Assembly (NCBI GenBank): GCA_964551475.1
Contig: CAZKCI010000064.1
Location: 1-64,000, forward strand
Reading direction: 5' to 3'
Source of the DNA: CAZKCI01 sp964551475
GTDB lineage: Bacteria > Auribacterota > Erginobacteria > Erginobacterales > CAZKCI01
Length of the DNA stretch: 64,000 bases
How positions within the stretch are numbered: position 1 is the stretch's first letter; every line of letters starts with the position of its first letter. Both the position numbers and the translations under genes were made by a program. Below, one piece after another: positions 16,320-26,060 of this stretch. The notes beneath the pieces are model-generated. The model was not told the origin of the DNA. It saw nothing but the letters and a program-made list of their open reading frames with translations, and did not search any database.

Positions 16320-16385
16320 TCCCCCCGCGTGAAGGATGCCTCCGGTATGCCCGGGGGGCGTCTGCCAACCCGCGTGGAGGTGTCG

Positions 16386-16955
16386 ATGAAGCCTGTTCTA
16401 GTCTTGGCCGCCTCTCCTCGACGAGGAGGGAACAGCGAATCTCTGCTGGACGAGTTTTTAGTCGGACTGACCAAAGCGGGCGGAACCTTCGAGAAGATCG
16501 TTCTTTCCGATCTGAAAATCGCCCCCTGCCGCGAGGATCACCACTGCCTGAAAACGGGGGAGTGCTCGATCCATGACGACGCCAACGATCTCTTCCGCAA
16601 GATTCTCGAAGCCGAGAAGATTGTGCTGGCGTCGCCGGTCTTCTTTTACGCCCTCCCGGCCCACCTGAAGGCGCTGGTGGATCGGGTGGAGCTGTTTTTT
16701 ATCCGCAAGTACTCGCTGAAACAGTCCCTCCCCGGCATCCCGCGAAGGGCCTTTGTCATCATGGTGGGAGCGACGGAAGGCGAACGCACTTTTGAAGGGA
16801 GCCTTACCACTCTGAAAGAATTCTTCTCCACGCTCAATACCGTCATCCAGGGCCGTCTCTGCTACCGGGGGATCGAAAAGGTGGATGATATCAAGCGGCG
16901 CCCCCATCTTCTCGCGGAAGCGCGGGAGGCGGGGAAGAAGTTTGTCGAAGCCTGA
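16386..16955 (+). CDS. NAD(P)H-dependent FMN reductase-like flavoprotein
   Basis: 189 aa. GGAGG lies 6 nt before the ATG at 16386. The flavodoxin-like fold shows the phosphate loop SPRRGGNSE at 10-18 and the segment ASPVFFYALPAHLKALVDR. Three Cys at 48, 54 and 60 stand where iron-sulfur flavoproteins keep a Cys cluster, but the spacing (x5, x5) differs from the compact form in the homologue at 61780. It likely transfers electrons or reduces flavin or quinone-like substrates in the cytoplasm. Confidence 0.8.
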   Translation: MKPVLVLAASPRRGGNSESLLDEFLVGLTKAGGTFEKIVLSDLKIAPCREDHHCLKTGECSIHDDANDLFRKILEAEKIVLASPVFFYALPAHLKALVDRVELFFIRKYSLKQSLPGIPRRAFVIMVGATEGERTFEGSLTTLKEFFSTLNTVIQGRLCYRGIEKVDDIKRRPHLLAEAREAGKKFVEA

Positions 16956-16995
16956 AAAGCCGCCGTTCGCTGTTTTTTACCTTGCTGATTACCGA

Positions 16996-19098
16996 TCACT
17001 GATCACTGTTGATTTTTCCCAACACGGGATCCTGGGCGGCTTTCTTCCGGAGCGCCGGATCCTCGATTTTCTTGAACCAACTCCGCGCCTCCGCCTGCCG
17101 CCCTTCCTCCATGTCCAGCCGCGCCAGATTGTAGAAGCAGATCTGGGCGTAAGAAGAACCGCCGGCGGCGCAGGACTCGTAGGTTTCCCGCGCCCGGTCG
17201 GTTTGCCCGCTCCGGGCCAGGCACCCGGCGAGGTAGACCCGCGCTCTCTCGTACTCTCCATGATCCGCCGTGACCCGGGAATACCAGCGCGCGGCCTCGC
17301 GAAAATCGCGGTTGGCGAAGTAGGAATCGGCCAGCGTCAGGGCGAGGTCGGGGCCGACGCGGCTGCCCGCGACCGCCCGGACCAGGGCCTGCCGCGCTTC
17401 TTCCCAGCGCCCGGTCTCCGCCAGGGCCTGGGCGAGCTTGGCCTGGACGGAGACCGACGCGGGATGGCTCCGGGCCAGTGTCTCGAAATAGCGCAGGGAA
17501 TCAGACGGCCGGTCGGCGAGGAGGAGGAAGCGCCCTTTCGAGAACGCCTCCTGGGGGGAGGAAGGCTCGGCGCTGAGCGCCTCTTCCATTCCCCGGCGGG
17601 CCAGCTCCCCGGCGCCGGCAGCGCCGGCCGGCAGGAAGAGGGCGGCCGCACCGTCGAAGAAGGCGAGGGTCCAATCGCCGGAGGCGGCCAGATATTCGAG
17701 CAGGGAAACGTTGGACGGGTTCAGGTGGCCGACGACGGCAAAGCCGAACATCCGTCGGCGGGCTTCGCGGTCGAAGGATCCGTTGTCGATGAGGAGGCGG
17801 TTGTAATCCCGGAGAAAATCGTCTCCATATACCGGGAGGCGCCCGTCCACGTACACTTTTCTCTCGGGCCAGAGGGCGGAGGAGAGAGTCGAACCGACGC
17901 CGAAGGTGTTGAACATGGGGCCGGGCAGGCGGTGGCGGGAGATGAAATCGGCGACGGGGAAAGGGTAGCTCAGCGGGGAGATCCCGAAGCCCGTCTCGCG
18001 GTGGATGTCCCCCTGGAAGGGATCGCGCTCCCAGCCGGGGTAGAGAGTGAGGACGACCAGGAGCGCGGCCAGGGAGGCCGCGGTCGCGGCCCGGGGGACG
18101 CGGTCCAGGGCCGGTCGAAAGGGGGCGTCGGCGAGGGTCCGGGCGCAGACGAAAGGGAGGACGAGAGAGCAGAGAGCGAGATTCCGGGCCGCCGAAAAGG
18201 CGAGGATGGTGAAGACGCCGAAGAACAGGAGGGCGGCCGGGTCGGGCGAGCGGCGTCTGGCGAAGAAAGCCGCCAGCGTGAGGAGGACCAGGGCGAGGAA
18301 AACATACTGGGCGAATGTAAGGCTGGCCGGCTGGAGGAAGGAGACGGGCTGCCAGGCGTAGATGTGACGGCTCACCTCCCGGATCTCCCGGTAATAGGTG
18401 AAGGCTTTGAGACCGAGGGGATTGGCCAGGGCGGCGAGGCAGGCCAGAGCGCCGGCGATCAGGAGAGAGCGCAGCTGAGCCCGGCCGGGAAATCCGGTGG
18501 GACGGGGGAAGCCGGGCAGGCGGGAGGCGGCTTTTCCCGCGACGGCCAGGATCAGCACGCCCAGGCCGATGACGAATCCCCCGTGGCAGTTGGCCCAGAT
18601 CAGGAAGAGGGGAGGGAGGAGGAAAAGGAGACTCCGCCGTTTCTCGGCCGCCCGATCCAGAAGAGCGAGGAGAAGGGCGAGGAAGAAGAAGGTGAAGAGT
18701 TCGGGGCGGACGACGAAGCGGGGGGAGGCGGCGAGGATGGACAAGGCGGTGAGGACGGCGGCGATGGTCTCTCCCGCCTGGCGCCGGATGGAGAAATAAA
18801 GGAGGGCGAAGGTCCCGAGGAGGAGGAGCCAGCGGACCAGGAAAAGGCCCGCCGTTCCGCCGGCGCGCCAGGCGAGGGAGAAGACGACTTCGGAAAGCCA
18901 GGAGTGGTTGAGCCAGGGAGCGCCGGGGCGGGTGTAGGAGAAGGGGTCGGCCAGGGGAATATGGTGGGAGGAGAGGATCAGGTCTCCGGTTTTCACATAG
19001 AGCCAGAGATCGGGGTCGCGGAGCTTATAGAAGGACAGGGCGACGACCAGGGCGCCGAGGAGGAGGGGAATGACTGCCGGGGCTGCCTTTCTTTTCAT
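16996..19098 (-). CDS. Multi-TM GT-C-like protein with C-terminal TPR domain
   Basis: 700 aa from the ATG at 19098 (MKRKAAPAV); the frame extends upstream to 19305 without a convincing start. About ten hydrophobic helices fill residues 5-400. The first luminal loop contains DPDLWLYVKTGD and WLNHSWLSEV, a pattern of GT-C-like membrane glycosyltransferase relatives. The last 250 residues hold several TPR-like pairs. A role in cell-surface polysaccharide or protein glycosylation is inferred. It is convergent with the flavin reductase gene. Confidence 0.65.
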   Translation of the reverse strand: MKRKAAPAVIPLLLGALVVALSFYKLRDPDLWLYVKTGDLILSSHHIPLADPFSYTRPGAPWLNHSWLSEVVFSLAWRAGGTAGLFLVRWLLLLGTFALLYFSIRRQAGETIAAVLTALSILAASPRFVVRPELFTFFFLALLLALLDRAAEKRRSLLFLLPPLFLIWANCHGGFVIGLGVLILAVAGKAASRLPGFPRPTGFPGRAQLRSLLIAGALACLAALANPLGLKAFTYYREIREVSRHIYAWQPVSFLQPASLTFAQYVFLALVLLTLAAFFARRRSPDPAALLFFGVFTILAFSAARNLALCSLVLPFVCARTLADAPFRPALDRVPRAATAASLAALLVVLTLYPGWERDPFQGDIHRETGFGISPLSYPFPVADFISRHRLPGPMFNTFGVGSTLSSALWPERKVYVDGRLPVYGDDFLRDYNRLLIDNGSFDREARRRMFGFAVVGHLNPSNVSLLEYLAASGDWTLAFFDGAAALFLPAGAAGAGELARRGMEEALSAEPSSPQEAFSKGRFLLLADRPSDSLRYFETLARSHPASVSVQAKLAQALAETGRWEEARQALVRAVAGSRVGPDLALTLADSYFANRDFREAARWYSRVTADHGEYERARVYLAGCLARSGQTDRARETYESCAAGGSSYAQICFYNLARLDMEEGRQAEARSWFKKIEDPALRKKAAQDPVLGKINSDQ

Positions 19099-19580
19099 TA
19101 TGCCCGCGATTATCGGCCATTGGCCGGGGTCCGAGCAAAGAATTTCGATTCCGGTGAGATTCCCCTCGCAGCTTATATGGTCGTTTGAACAACTTTTTCC
19201 GATCGGAAAAAAGTGTTTCAGAATAGGAGAGCCCGAGCATCCACTGCTGGTTGAAGTTAGGATCGTGACCTGCCAAATTGCGCGCGGGCAACTGGACGCT
19301 TTCATTCCGATCGGGATGAAAGCGCTTGAACCAGCTTAGGGGCAAAAGACCCGATGGGAACATTCTTGAAGATCCTGCGACTTGCACGAGCGATCAGCGC
19401 CGGCGATCGAGGCCGTCATCTGGCCAGCGATCAGGGTCAGCATCGGGGCCAGCAGTGTTGTGGTGTTCAGCCGGTCTGATATAATGGCCGGGCGAACCTG
19501 CCGATCGCTGCTTGCCGCCGGCCCGTTTCGAATTTTTCGCTTTTTCGGATTTCGATATTCGAATTTCGGATTTGCCTTTT
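19099..19580. other. Gene-free spacer with two palindromes and a promoter
   Basis: No gene was found in these 480 nt. They contain a perfect palindrome at 19193-19213 (CTTTTTCCGATCGGAAAAAAG in full, one base unpaired), a second near-perfect one at 19298-19323 whose arms are GCTTTCAT and ATGAAAGC, and an extended -10 promoter. Both palindromes are centred on CGATCG. The last 50 nt before 19581 are a degenerate TTCGGATTT-type repeat. Confidence 0.65.
19477..19485 (+). promoter_or_regulatory. Extended -10 promoter of the peptide transporter operon
   Basis: TGATATAAT is an extended -10 element about 95 nt before the first permease gene. The -35 region TTGTGG is poor. Confidence 0.55.
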
Positions 19581-20552
<972 letters not shown>

Positions 20553-20609
20553 AATTTCCGATTTCGGATTTCGGATTGCGGATTGCGGATTTGGCGGACT
20601 GAGTTTATA
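20553..20609. repeat. TTTCGGATTG short-period repeat before dppC
   Basis: Units TTTCGGA, TTGCGGA and TTGCGGA run up to TTTATA and the ATG. The family is the same as before dppB. No SD sequence is present. Confidence 0.7.
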
Positions 20610-21449
20610 ATGAAACTGCGAACGGTCTTCCGGTATCCTTCCATAATAATTGGCTCTCTGCTGATCCTGGGGATGGCCTTGGCTGCGCTCTTCGCGCCGA
20701 TTCTTTCCCCCCGCGACCCCGACGAGGTCCGGCCGTCGCCCGAGGAGATCCTGCGGCCGCCCGGGACCGGCTGCCCCCTGGGCACCGACGACCTCGGCCG
20801 CGACGTCTTGAGCCGCCTTCTCTACGGGGGGAGAATCTCGCTTTCGGTCGGTTTCCTGGCGGTCGGGATCGCCCTCCTGATCGGCGTCTTCCTGGGAGCG
20901 GCGGCGGGTTATTACGGCGGCTGGGTCGATCTCCTGATCATGCGCCTGGTGGAGATCGTGATGATGTTCCCGACTTTCTTCTTCATCCTCATGATCCTGG
21001 CCTTTCTGGGCCCGGGGATCGGCAACGTGATGATCGTCATCGGCATCTTCAGCTGGCCCGGCCTCTGCCGGCTGGTCCGGGCCGAGTTCCTGTCCCTGCG
21101 CGAGCGGGAATTCGTCCTCGCCGCCCGCGGCCTGGGCGCCTCCGGCGGGAGGATCATCTTCCGCCACATCCTTCCCAACGCCCTGGGGCCGGTCTTCGTC
21201 TATGCCACGCTGGCCGTGGGGGGAGCGATTCTGACCGAGACCGGCATCTCCTTCCTCGGCCTGGGCGCCCAGCCGCCCGTCTCCTCCTGGGGAAACATCA
21301 TCACCACCGGCCGCCATTTCATCGACAGCGCCTGGTGGCTCACCCTCTTCCCGGGCCTGGCCATCCTGGTCACGGTCCTCTCCTACAACCTCCTCGGTCA
21401 GGGACTGCAGGACGCCTTCGATCCGCATCGGACGGGGGCGAGAAGATGA
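20610..21449 (+). CDS. dppC: Oligopeptide/dipeptide ABC transporter permease (DppC type)
   Basis: 279 aa from the ATG at 20610. It shows the DppC N-terminal extension (helix, then PILSPRDPDEVRP and GTDDLGRDVLSRLLYGG) and the coupling loop EFVLAARGLGASGGRIIFRHILPN. It pairs with DppB to form the membrane channel. Its stop overlaps the start of the next gene (ATGA), so the ATPase is translationally coupled. Confidence 0.92.
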   Translation: MKLRTVFRYPSIIIGSLLILGMALAALFAPILSPRDPDEVRPSPEEILRPPGTGCPLGTDDLGRDVLSRLLYGGRISLSVGFLAVGIALLIGVFLGAAAGYYGGWVDLLIMRLVEIVMMFPTFFFILMILAFLGPGIGNVMIVIGIFSWPGLCRLVRAEFLSLREREFVLAARGLGASGGRIIFRHILPNALGPVFVYATLAVGGAILTETGISFLGLGAQPPVSSWGNIITTGRHFIDSAWWLTLFPGLAILVTVLSYNLLGQGLQDAFDPHRTGARR

Positions 21450-22429
21450 AGGCGCTCCTGGAGGTGAGGGATCTGCGCGTGGTCTTCCCGGCCGAAGCGG
21501 GCGTGGTCCGGGCGGTAGACGGCGTTTCCTTCTCGCTGGGCGAAGGGGAGACGCTCGGCCTGGTGGGGGAGTCGGGCTGCGGCAAGACGATGACGGCGCT
21601 CTCGCTCCTGCGCCTGATCCCGAGTCCGGGAACGCTGGCCGGGGGAGAAATCATCCTCAATGGGCGCGACCTCCGGTCGCTCACCGAGGGCGAGATGAGG
21701 CGGATCCGCGGGGAGAAGATAGCCATGATCTTCCAGGAGCCGATGACCTCCCTGAACCCGGTCTTCACCGTCGGGGAACAGATCGAGGAGACCATCCGCG
21801 CCCACGAGCGGGCCGGCCGGGCGGAGGTCCGGGAGCGGGCCCTGCGGCTTCTGAGGGAAGTCAACATCCCGGACCCCGCCGCCCGTTTCCACGCCTACCC
21901 GCACCAGCTCTCCGGGGGCATGCGGCAGCGGGTGATGATCGCGATCGCCCTCTCCTGCCGCCCCCGCCTCCTGATCGCCGACGAGCCGACCACCGCCCTC
22001 GACGTCACGGTCCAGGCGCAGATCCTGAGACTGCTCGGACGGCTGGGGAAAGAGCACGGGATGGCCCTCCTCCTGGTGACCCACGATCTCGGCGTGGTGG
22101 CCCGGGAGACCGACCGGGTGGCGGTGATGTACCTGGGACGGATCGTCGAGACCGCGTCCACGTCCGCCCTTTTCGCCCGCCCGCTCCATCCCTATACCGC
22201 CGCCCTGATGCGGTCGATCCCGCGCCTGGGAGAGACCCGGCGCAGGCTCCCCGCGATCCCGGGGAACGTGCCCGATCCCCGGGAGCGCCCGACCGGCTGC
22301 TCCTTCCATCCGCGCTGCCCGCTCGCCGAAGCGGTCTGCCGGGTCGAGGACCCGGCTTTGCTCGAGCTGTTGCCCGGCCATTCGGCCGCCTGCCATGTCG
22401 CCCGCAGACACGTGCGCGATCGGACCTGA
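21446..22429 (+). CDS. dppD: Oligopeptide ABC transporter ATP-binding protein (OppD/DppD type)
   Basis: 327 aa from the ATG at 21446, overlapping the dppC stop by 4 nt. Walker A is GESGCGKT (41-48), the signature is LSGGMRQR, and Walker B runs into DEPTTALDV. The C-terminal oligopeptide-type domain has CSFHPRCPLAEAVCR, which in OppD/DppD proteins carries conserved Cys and can bind an iron-sulfur cluster. It powers transport together with the OppF-type ATPase. Confidence 0.93.
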   Translation: MKALLEVRDLRVVFPAEAGVVRAVDGVSFSLGEGETLGLVGESGCGKTMTALSLLRLIPSPGTLAGGEIILNGRDLRSLTEGEMRRIRGEKIAMIFQEPMTSLNPVFTVGEQIEETIRAHERAGRAEVRERALRLLREVNIPDPAARFHAYPHQLSGGMRQRVMIAIALSCRPRLLIADEPTTALDVTVQAQILRLLGRLGKEHGMALLLVTHDLGVVARETDRVAVMYLGRIVETASTSALFARPLHPYTAALMRSIPRLGETRRRLPAIPGNVPDPRERPTGCSFHPRCPLAEAVCRVEDPALLELLPGHSAACHVARRHVRDRT

Positions 22430-22865
22430 GGAGGCCCGATAACGGAAGGTAAATAGGCTAGGGTTAGGTGAATGGTTTGGTCATTGGGCAAGGGTTAGGT
22501 GCGGCCGGGTTCCACCGTTTACCTCACCTATTGACCAGACCAATAACCTTGCCCTAACCCATTGACCGATTGGTTGACGGGTTAGGGTAAGGAAGTGGGT
22601 CTGGTAAATGGGTTAGGGTCAAGTGCGGCCTGGAGAACCGCCGGCCGGGCTGCACCATTGACCTTACCCATCGACCAGACCAATAACCTTGCCCTAACCC
22701 ATTGACCGATTGGTTGACGGGTTAGGGTAAGGAAGTGGGTCTGGTAAATGGGTTAGGGTCAAGTGCGGCCTGGAGAACCGCCAGCCAGGCTGCACCATCG
22801 ACCTTACCCATCGACCAGACCAATATCCTAACCCTAACCCATCAACCCCATCCGCACCGCAACAA
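22430..22865 (+). repeat. GGGTTA-type hairpin repeats, two full tandem copies plus one partial
   Basis: This 436-nt spacer is entirely repeat. Two nearly identical ~140-bp units (about 22568-22707 and 22708-22847) each have a G-rich arm (ACGGGTTAGGGTAAGGAAG), a GC-rich palindromic centre (GTGCGGCCTGG and its near complement) and a C-rich arm (CCTTGCCCTAACCCATTGAC). A diverged third copy lies at about 22452-22566. The C-rich side faces the oppF start. Confidence 0.9.
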
Positions 22866-23855
22866 ATGAAGGAACAATCTCAAGATATTCTTCTGCAAGT
22901 CCGCGACCTCCGGAAGAGCTTCCCCCTTCGCCGGGGGCTCTTCTCCCGCCCGGCGGGGTCCGTCCGGGCGGTGGACGGGGTGAGCTTCGAGATCCCCCGC
23001 GGGACCACGCTCGGCCTGGTCGGCGAGACCGGCTGCGGGAAGACCACGCTCGGCCGCCTCATCCTCCGTCTCCTCCCCGCCGACGGGGGAGAGGTTTTCT
23101 TCCGGGGCTTGAACGTGCTCGCCCTTCCCCCCGCCCGGCTGCGGGAGCTGCGCCAGGAGATGCAGATCGTTTTCCAGGATCCTTTCGGATCGCTGAACCC
23201 CCGGATGAGAGTCGGCGCGATCGTGGGGGAGGGGCTCCGAATCTTTCGGCGGGGGACCGGACGGGAGATCGAGACGGAGACGGCCCGCCTCCTGGAGCGG
23301 GTGGGCCTCAACGCCTCCGCGGCGAAACTCTATCCCCACGAGTTTTCGGGCGGCCAGCGCCAGCGGATCGGGATCGCCCGGGCGATCGCGCTCCGGCCCG
23401 CGTTCATCGTCTGCGACGAGCCGGTCTCTTCGCTGGACGTCTCCATCCAGGCCCAGATCCTGAACCTTCTCGCCGACTTGCAGGAGGAGATGGGGCTCGC
23501 CTATCTCTTCATCGCCCATGATCTCCGCGTGGTCGAGCACATCTCCCATCGGGTGGCGGTGATGTACCGGGGGCGGCTCATGGAGACGGCGAAACGGGAG
23601 GATCTTTACGCCGATCCCCGCCACCCCTACACCCGTCTCCTTCTGGATTCCATCCCCGATCTCGATCCCGCCGCCCCCCGCCGCGATCCGCCCGCCGTTG
23701 CGCCCGAAGAGGCGGCTGGCGACGGCTGCCCGTTCTTCCCGCGCTGCGGGGAGAGGAGCGAGGAATGCGGTACGGTAGTTCCGGAGCTTCAGGAGATTTT
23801 TCCCGGGCATCAGGTGGCGTGTATAAGGCAGGGAAGGCTGAAGACCGAAGGCTGA
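22866..23855 (+). CDS. dppF: Oligopeptide ABC transporter ATP-binding protein (OppF/DppF type)
   Basis: 329 aa. Walker A is GETGCGKT (53-60), then QIVFQDPFGSLNPRM, the signature FSGGQRQR and Walker B into CDEPVSSLDVS. The C-terminal domain keeps CPFFPRCGERSEECG. It completes the pair of ATPases. No periplasmic binding protein is encoded with the operon. The start follows a long GGGTTA-type repeat block and has no SD sequence. Confidence 0.93.
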   Translation: MKEQSQDILLQVRDLRKSFPLRRGLFSRPAGSVRAVDGVSFEIPRGTTLGLVGETGCGKTTLGRLILRLLPADGGEVFFRGLNVLALPPARLRELRQEMQIVFQDPFGSLNPRMRVGAIVGEGLRIFRRGTGREIETETARLLERVGLNASAAKLYPHEFSGGQRQRIGIARAIALRPAFIVCDEPVSSLDVSIQAQILNLLADLQEEMGLAYLFIAHDLRVVEHISHRVAVMYRGRLMETAKREDLYADPRHPYTRLLLDSIPDLDPAAPRRDPPAVAPEEAAGDGCPFFPRCGERSEECGTVVPELQEIFPGHQVACIRQGRLKTEG

Positions 23856-24015
23856 AGGCTGAAGGCCGAAGACTGAAGGCTGAAGGCTGAAGGAAAAACC
23901 GCCTGAACCCTGAACCCTGAACCCTGAACCCTGAACCCTGAACCCTGAACCCTGAACCCCGTAGCCAGCCACTTGACAATTGATAAATGACCAATGACGA
24001 ATGACCAATGATAAA
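23836..24015. repeat. Three successive heptamer repeats
   Basis: GAAGGCT units (23836-23892), then perfect TGAACCC/GAACCCT units (about 23903-23957), then GACCAAT units (23970-24015). Three unrelated 7-nt families stand side by side in one spacer. The first begins within the dppF 3' end and encodes its last residues. Confidence 0.9.
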
Positions 24016-24027
24016 GGGGGTCTAGTT

Positions 24028-25824
24028 ATGAAAAAATGGCTCTCGCTCGCGATTGTCATCCTCATCCTGGCCGGAATCGCCATCTGGCGCTTCGCCTTCC
24101 GGCCGACTTCCTCGCCGCCTCTCTCCGCGTTCGTTCCGGAACGGGCCGCGATCTATCTGTCCGCGGACGATCTGGCCGGTTTCTGGGACCGTTTCGTCAC
24201 CGGGGAATTCTGGCGGGAGCTGAGCGGATCGCCCCTTTGGAAGAAGGCGGGGATTCCGGAGAAGATCGCCTCCTGGGCCGCCGGTTTCGAAGCCGCGGCC
24301 GGTTTTCCTCTCGATCGGGACAACTTCCGCGAGCTCTGCGGGCGTCAAATCGCCCTCGCCCTCCTGCCGGAGGAGAAGGGCCGTCCCGCGTGCTTCCTTC
24401 TGGCCACCCGGGTCGGCGCGAAAACCCGGGCGCTGGAGCTCGTCTCCCGCTGGCGGGACAAGATCCGCGCCGAAGATCAGAGGTCTTTGCGGGAATCGGA
24501 GCGGTCGGATCTTCCCTGGGTGGAGATCCGCCCGAGCGAGGTCTTCCCGTTCTCCTCGGCCTACGCATTCTTCGGCGATTGCCTGGTCTTCCTGGTGTCG
24601 CCCGTGCGGGCCGGTCGGGAGATCGAAGAGGTCCTGTCCCTCGCCCAAGGGAAGGGGACCGGCGCCTCCATCGCCGCGCTCGACGGCTTCCGGGAGACGA
24701 GCGGCCTCCTTCCGCCGTCCTTTTCGCCGCGACTCTTCTGGCATCTGCGCGCCGATCGCCTGTCGGCGCTGTGGGGAGGGGGAGGCCTGGTCGGGATCGA
24801 AGCCCCCGGGATGAGGGAATGGGAGACTCTTTCCAACAACCTCCGCTCCCGCCTGGAGACCACCCGCTCGCTCGGCGGGGCGGTGTGGCTGGAACGGGGG
24901 CTGAAGGGCTTTATCCGCAGGGAGTTCGATGTCGCCCGGGCGAAAGAGATCTATGGCGAGAAACTCTCTCGTCCGATCTCCCGGCGGCTGGACGGTCTCC
25001 GTTTCGCCCCCGCTTCCGCCCTGGGCGTCTGGGCCGCCGCCGAGGACTTCTCCCTCTGCTGGGAGCGGGCGCGGATCGATTGGGAGATGCTGGCCCCGCT
25101 CCTCACCACGGGCGCGGACCGGGACTCGCGGGAAGTTTGGACGGCGCTGTTCCGGACGTTCCGGGAAGATCTTCTCCCCGCGCTCTCGGATGAAGCGGCG
25201 GTCGTCCTCAACCGCCTCGCCTCTCCCGGCCTGATCCCGCTCCCCGACGCCGCGCTGGCGGTCAAAGTGAAAGACGCCGCCGCCGCCGCGCGGGGGATGG
25301 AGAAGGTCGTCGCCGCGGCGATCGGGAGCCGGCCCATCCTTCCCTCGTCCGCGCGGCGGGGAAAGTGGGAGATCACGACGGTCCCGGTCGCGCCCTTTTT
25401 CCAGCCCGCCTGGGCGGCGGCCGAGGGTTATCTGGTCGCCGGGACCGCTTCGGCGGCGGTGGAGAAAGCCCTCCTGCTCCTGTCCGGCGGGGAAGGGCGG
25501 CTGATCGACGAAGCGGATTTCCGGCGCCTGGCCGAGGTCATCCCGGCCGAGGGCGGGCGTTATCTCTATCTCGACACCGCCCGTCTGAGCGACGATATCG
25601 CCGAGGTCATCCGCTGGGCGGCGGCTTTCGCGCCGAAGGAAGAGCGGCAGCGGGAGTTCCTATCGGCGCCGGAGGCGATCGAGTCGCTGCGCCCCTGGAA
25701 GCGCCTGGAGAAATTGGCGTTGCGGGCGCGGGCGCAACAAAACGTTGTGATCGATGACTTTTACTGGTATAGTGCTGAAGAATCATTCTCCGGCGCGGCT
25801 TCCGGGACGCCGCCTGCGCGTTGA
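24028..25824 (+). CDS. DUF3352-like membrane-anchored protein
   Basis: 598 aa from the ATG at 24028, with a purine-rich AAAGGGGG upstream. One hydrophobic segment at 4-20 anchors the protein or acts as an uncleaved signal. The remainder is a long repeat-like alpha/beta protein with phrases such as AIYLSADDLAGFWD, and resembles DUF3352 proteins, whose role is unknown. No catalytic motif is seen. It stands alone, downstream of three stacked repeats and upstream of a tRNA gene. Confidence 0.55.
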   Translation: MKKWLSLAIVILILAGIAIWRFAFRPTSSPPLSAFVPERAAIYLSADDLAGFWDRFVTGEFWRELSGSPLWKKAGIPEKIASWAAGFEAAAGFPLDRDNFRELCGRQIALALLPEEKGRPACFLLATRVGAKTRALELVSRWRDKIRAEDQRSLRESERSDLPWVEIRPSEVFPFSSAYAFFGDCLVFLVSPVRAGREIEEVLSLAQGKGTGASIAALDGFRETSGLLPPSFSPRLFWHLRADRLSALWGGGGLVGIEAPGMREWETLSNNLRSRLETTRSLGGAVWLERGLKGFIRREFDVARAKEIYGEKLSRPISRRLDGLRFAPASALGVWAAAEDFSLCWERARIDWEMLAPLLTTGADRDSREVWTALFRTFREDLLPALSDEAAVVLNRLASPGLIPLPDAALAVKVKDAAAAARGMEKVVAAAIGSRPILPSSARRGKWEITTVPVAPFFQPAWAAAEGYLVAGTASAAVEKALLLLSGGEGRLIDEADFRRLAEVIPAEGGRYLYLDTARLSDDIAEVIRWAAAFAPKEERQREFLSAPEAIESLRPWKRLEKLALRARAQQNVVIDDFYWYSAEESFSGAASGTPPAR

Positions 25825-25850
25825 TCCGGCCCGCCGGTTTTCGGTTTTTA

Positions 25851-25932
25851 GCCGGGATGGTGGAACTGGCAGACACATACGTTTGAGGGGCGTATGGGGT
25901 AACCCGTGCGGGTTCGACTCCCGCTCCCGGCA
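25851..25932 (+). tRNA. tRNA-Leu (anticodon GAG)
   Basis: The acceptor stem GCCGGGA pairs with TCCCGGC, the D arm is GTGGAACTGGCAGAC, and the anticodon stem TACGT/GCGTA holds loop TTGAGGG with anticodon GAG at 25885-25887 and G37. A variable arm with GGGTAACCC and the T arm GCGGG-TTCGACT-CCCGC follow. This is a class II tRNA. CCA is not encoded. Short frames that cross it are artefacts. Confidence 0.95.
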
Positions 25933-25959
25933 TCAGCGAATATTCGAGGAATTTTTTGC

Positions 25960-25988
25960 TTGCCAGGAGAATCCGATATTCGTATGAT
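25960..25988 (+). promoter_or_regulatory. Promoter for the OmpW-like gene
   Basis: TTGCCA (25960-25965), a 17-nt spacer and TATGAT (25983-25988) form a good sigma70-type promoter, so the hairpin that follows would lie at the 5' end of the mRNA. Confidence 0.65.
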
Positions 25989-26008
25989 AAAAGCAGCTTA
26001 GAAACCAT

Positions 26009-26043
26009 CTTTTTCCGGACGCCTCGAGGGCGGCCGGAAAAAG
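26009..26043 (+). promoter_or_regulatory. Leader hairpin of beta-barrel gene 2
   Basis: CTTTTTCCGG and ACGCC pair with GGGCG and CCGGAAAAAG around a TCGA loop. The design matches the hairpin before the first barrel gene at 3378-3418. It starts about 15 nt after the expected transcription start. Confidence 0.6.
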
Positions 26044-26060
26044 AAAGGAAAGGAGCCCAG

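Noticed and set aside
22430..22865. Tandem repeats that might be a CRISPR array
   Set aside because: Units are ~140 bp, nearly identical and contiguous with no unique spacers, and no cas gene is present. They are hairpin repeats.
25754..25987. Protein-coding frames crossing 25851-25932
   Set aside because: The sequence folds as a complete class II tRNA-Leu.
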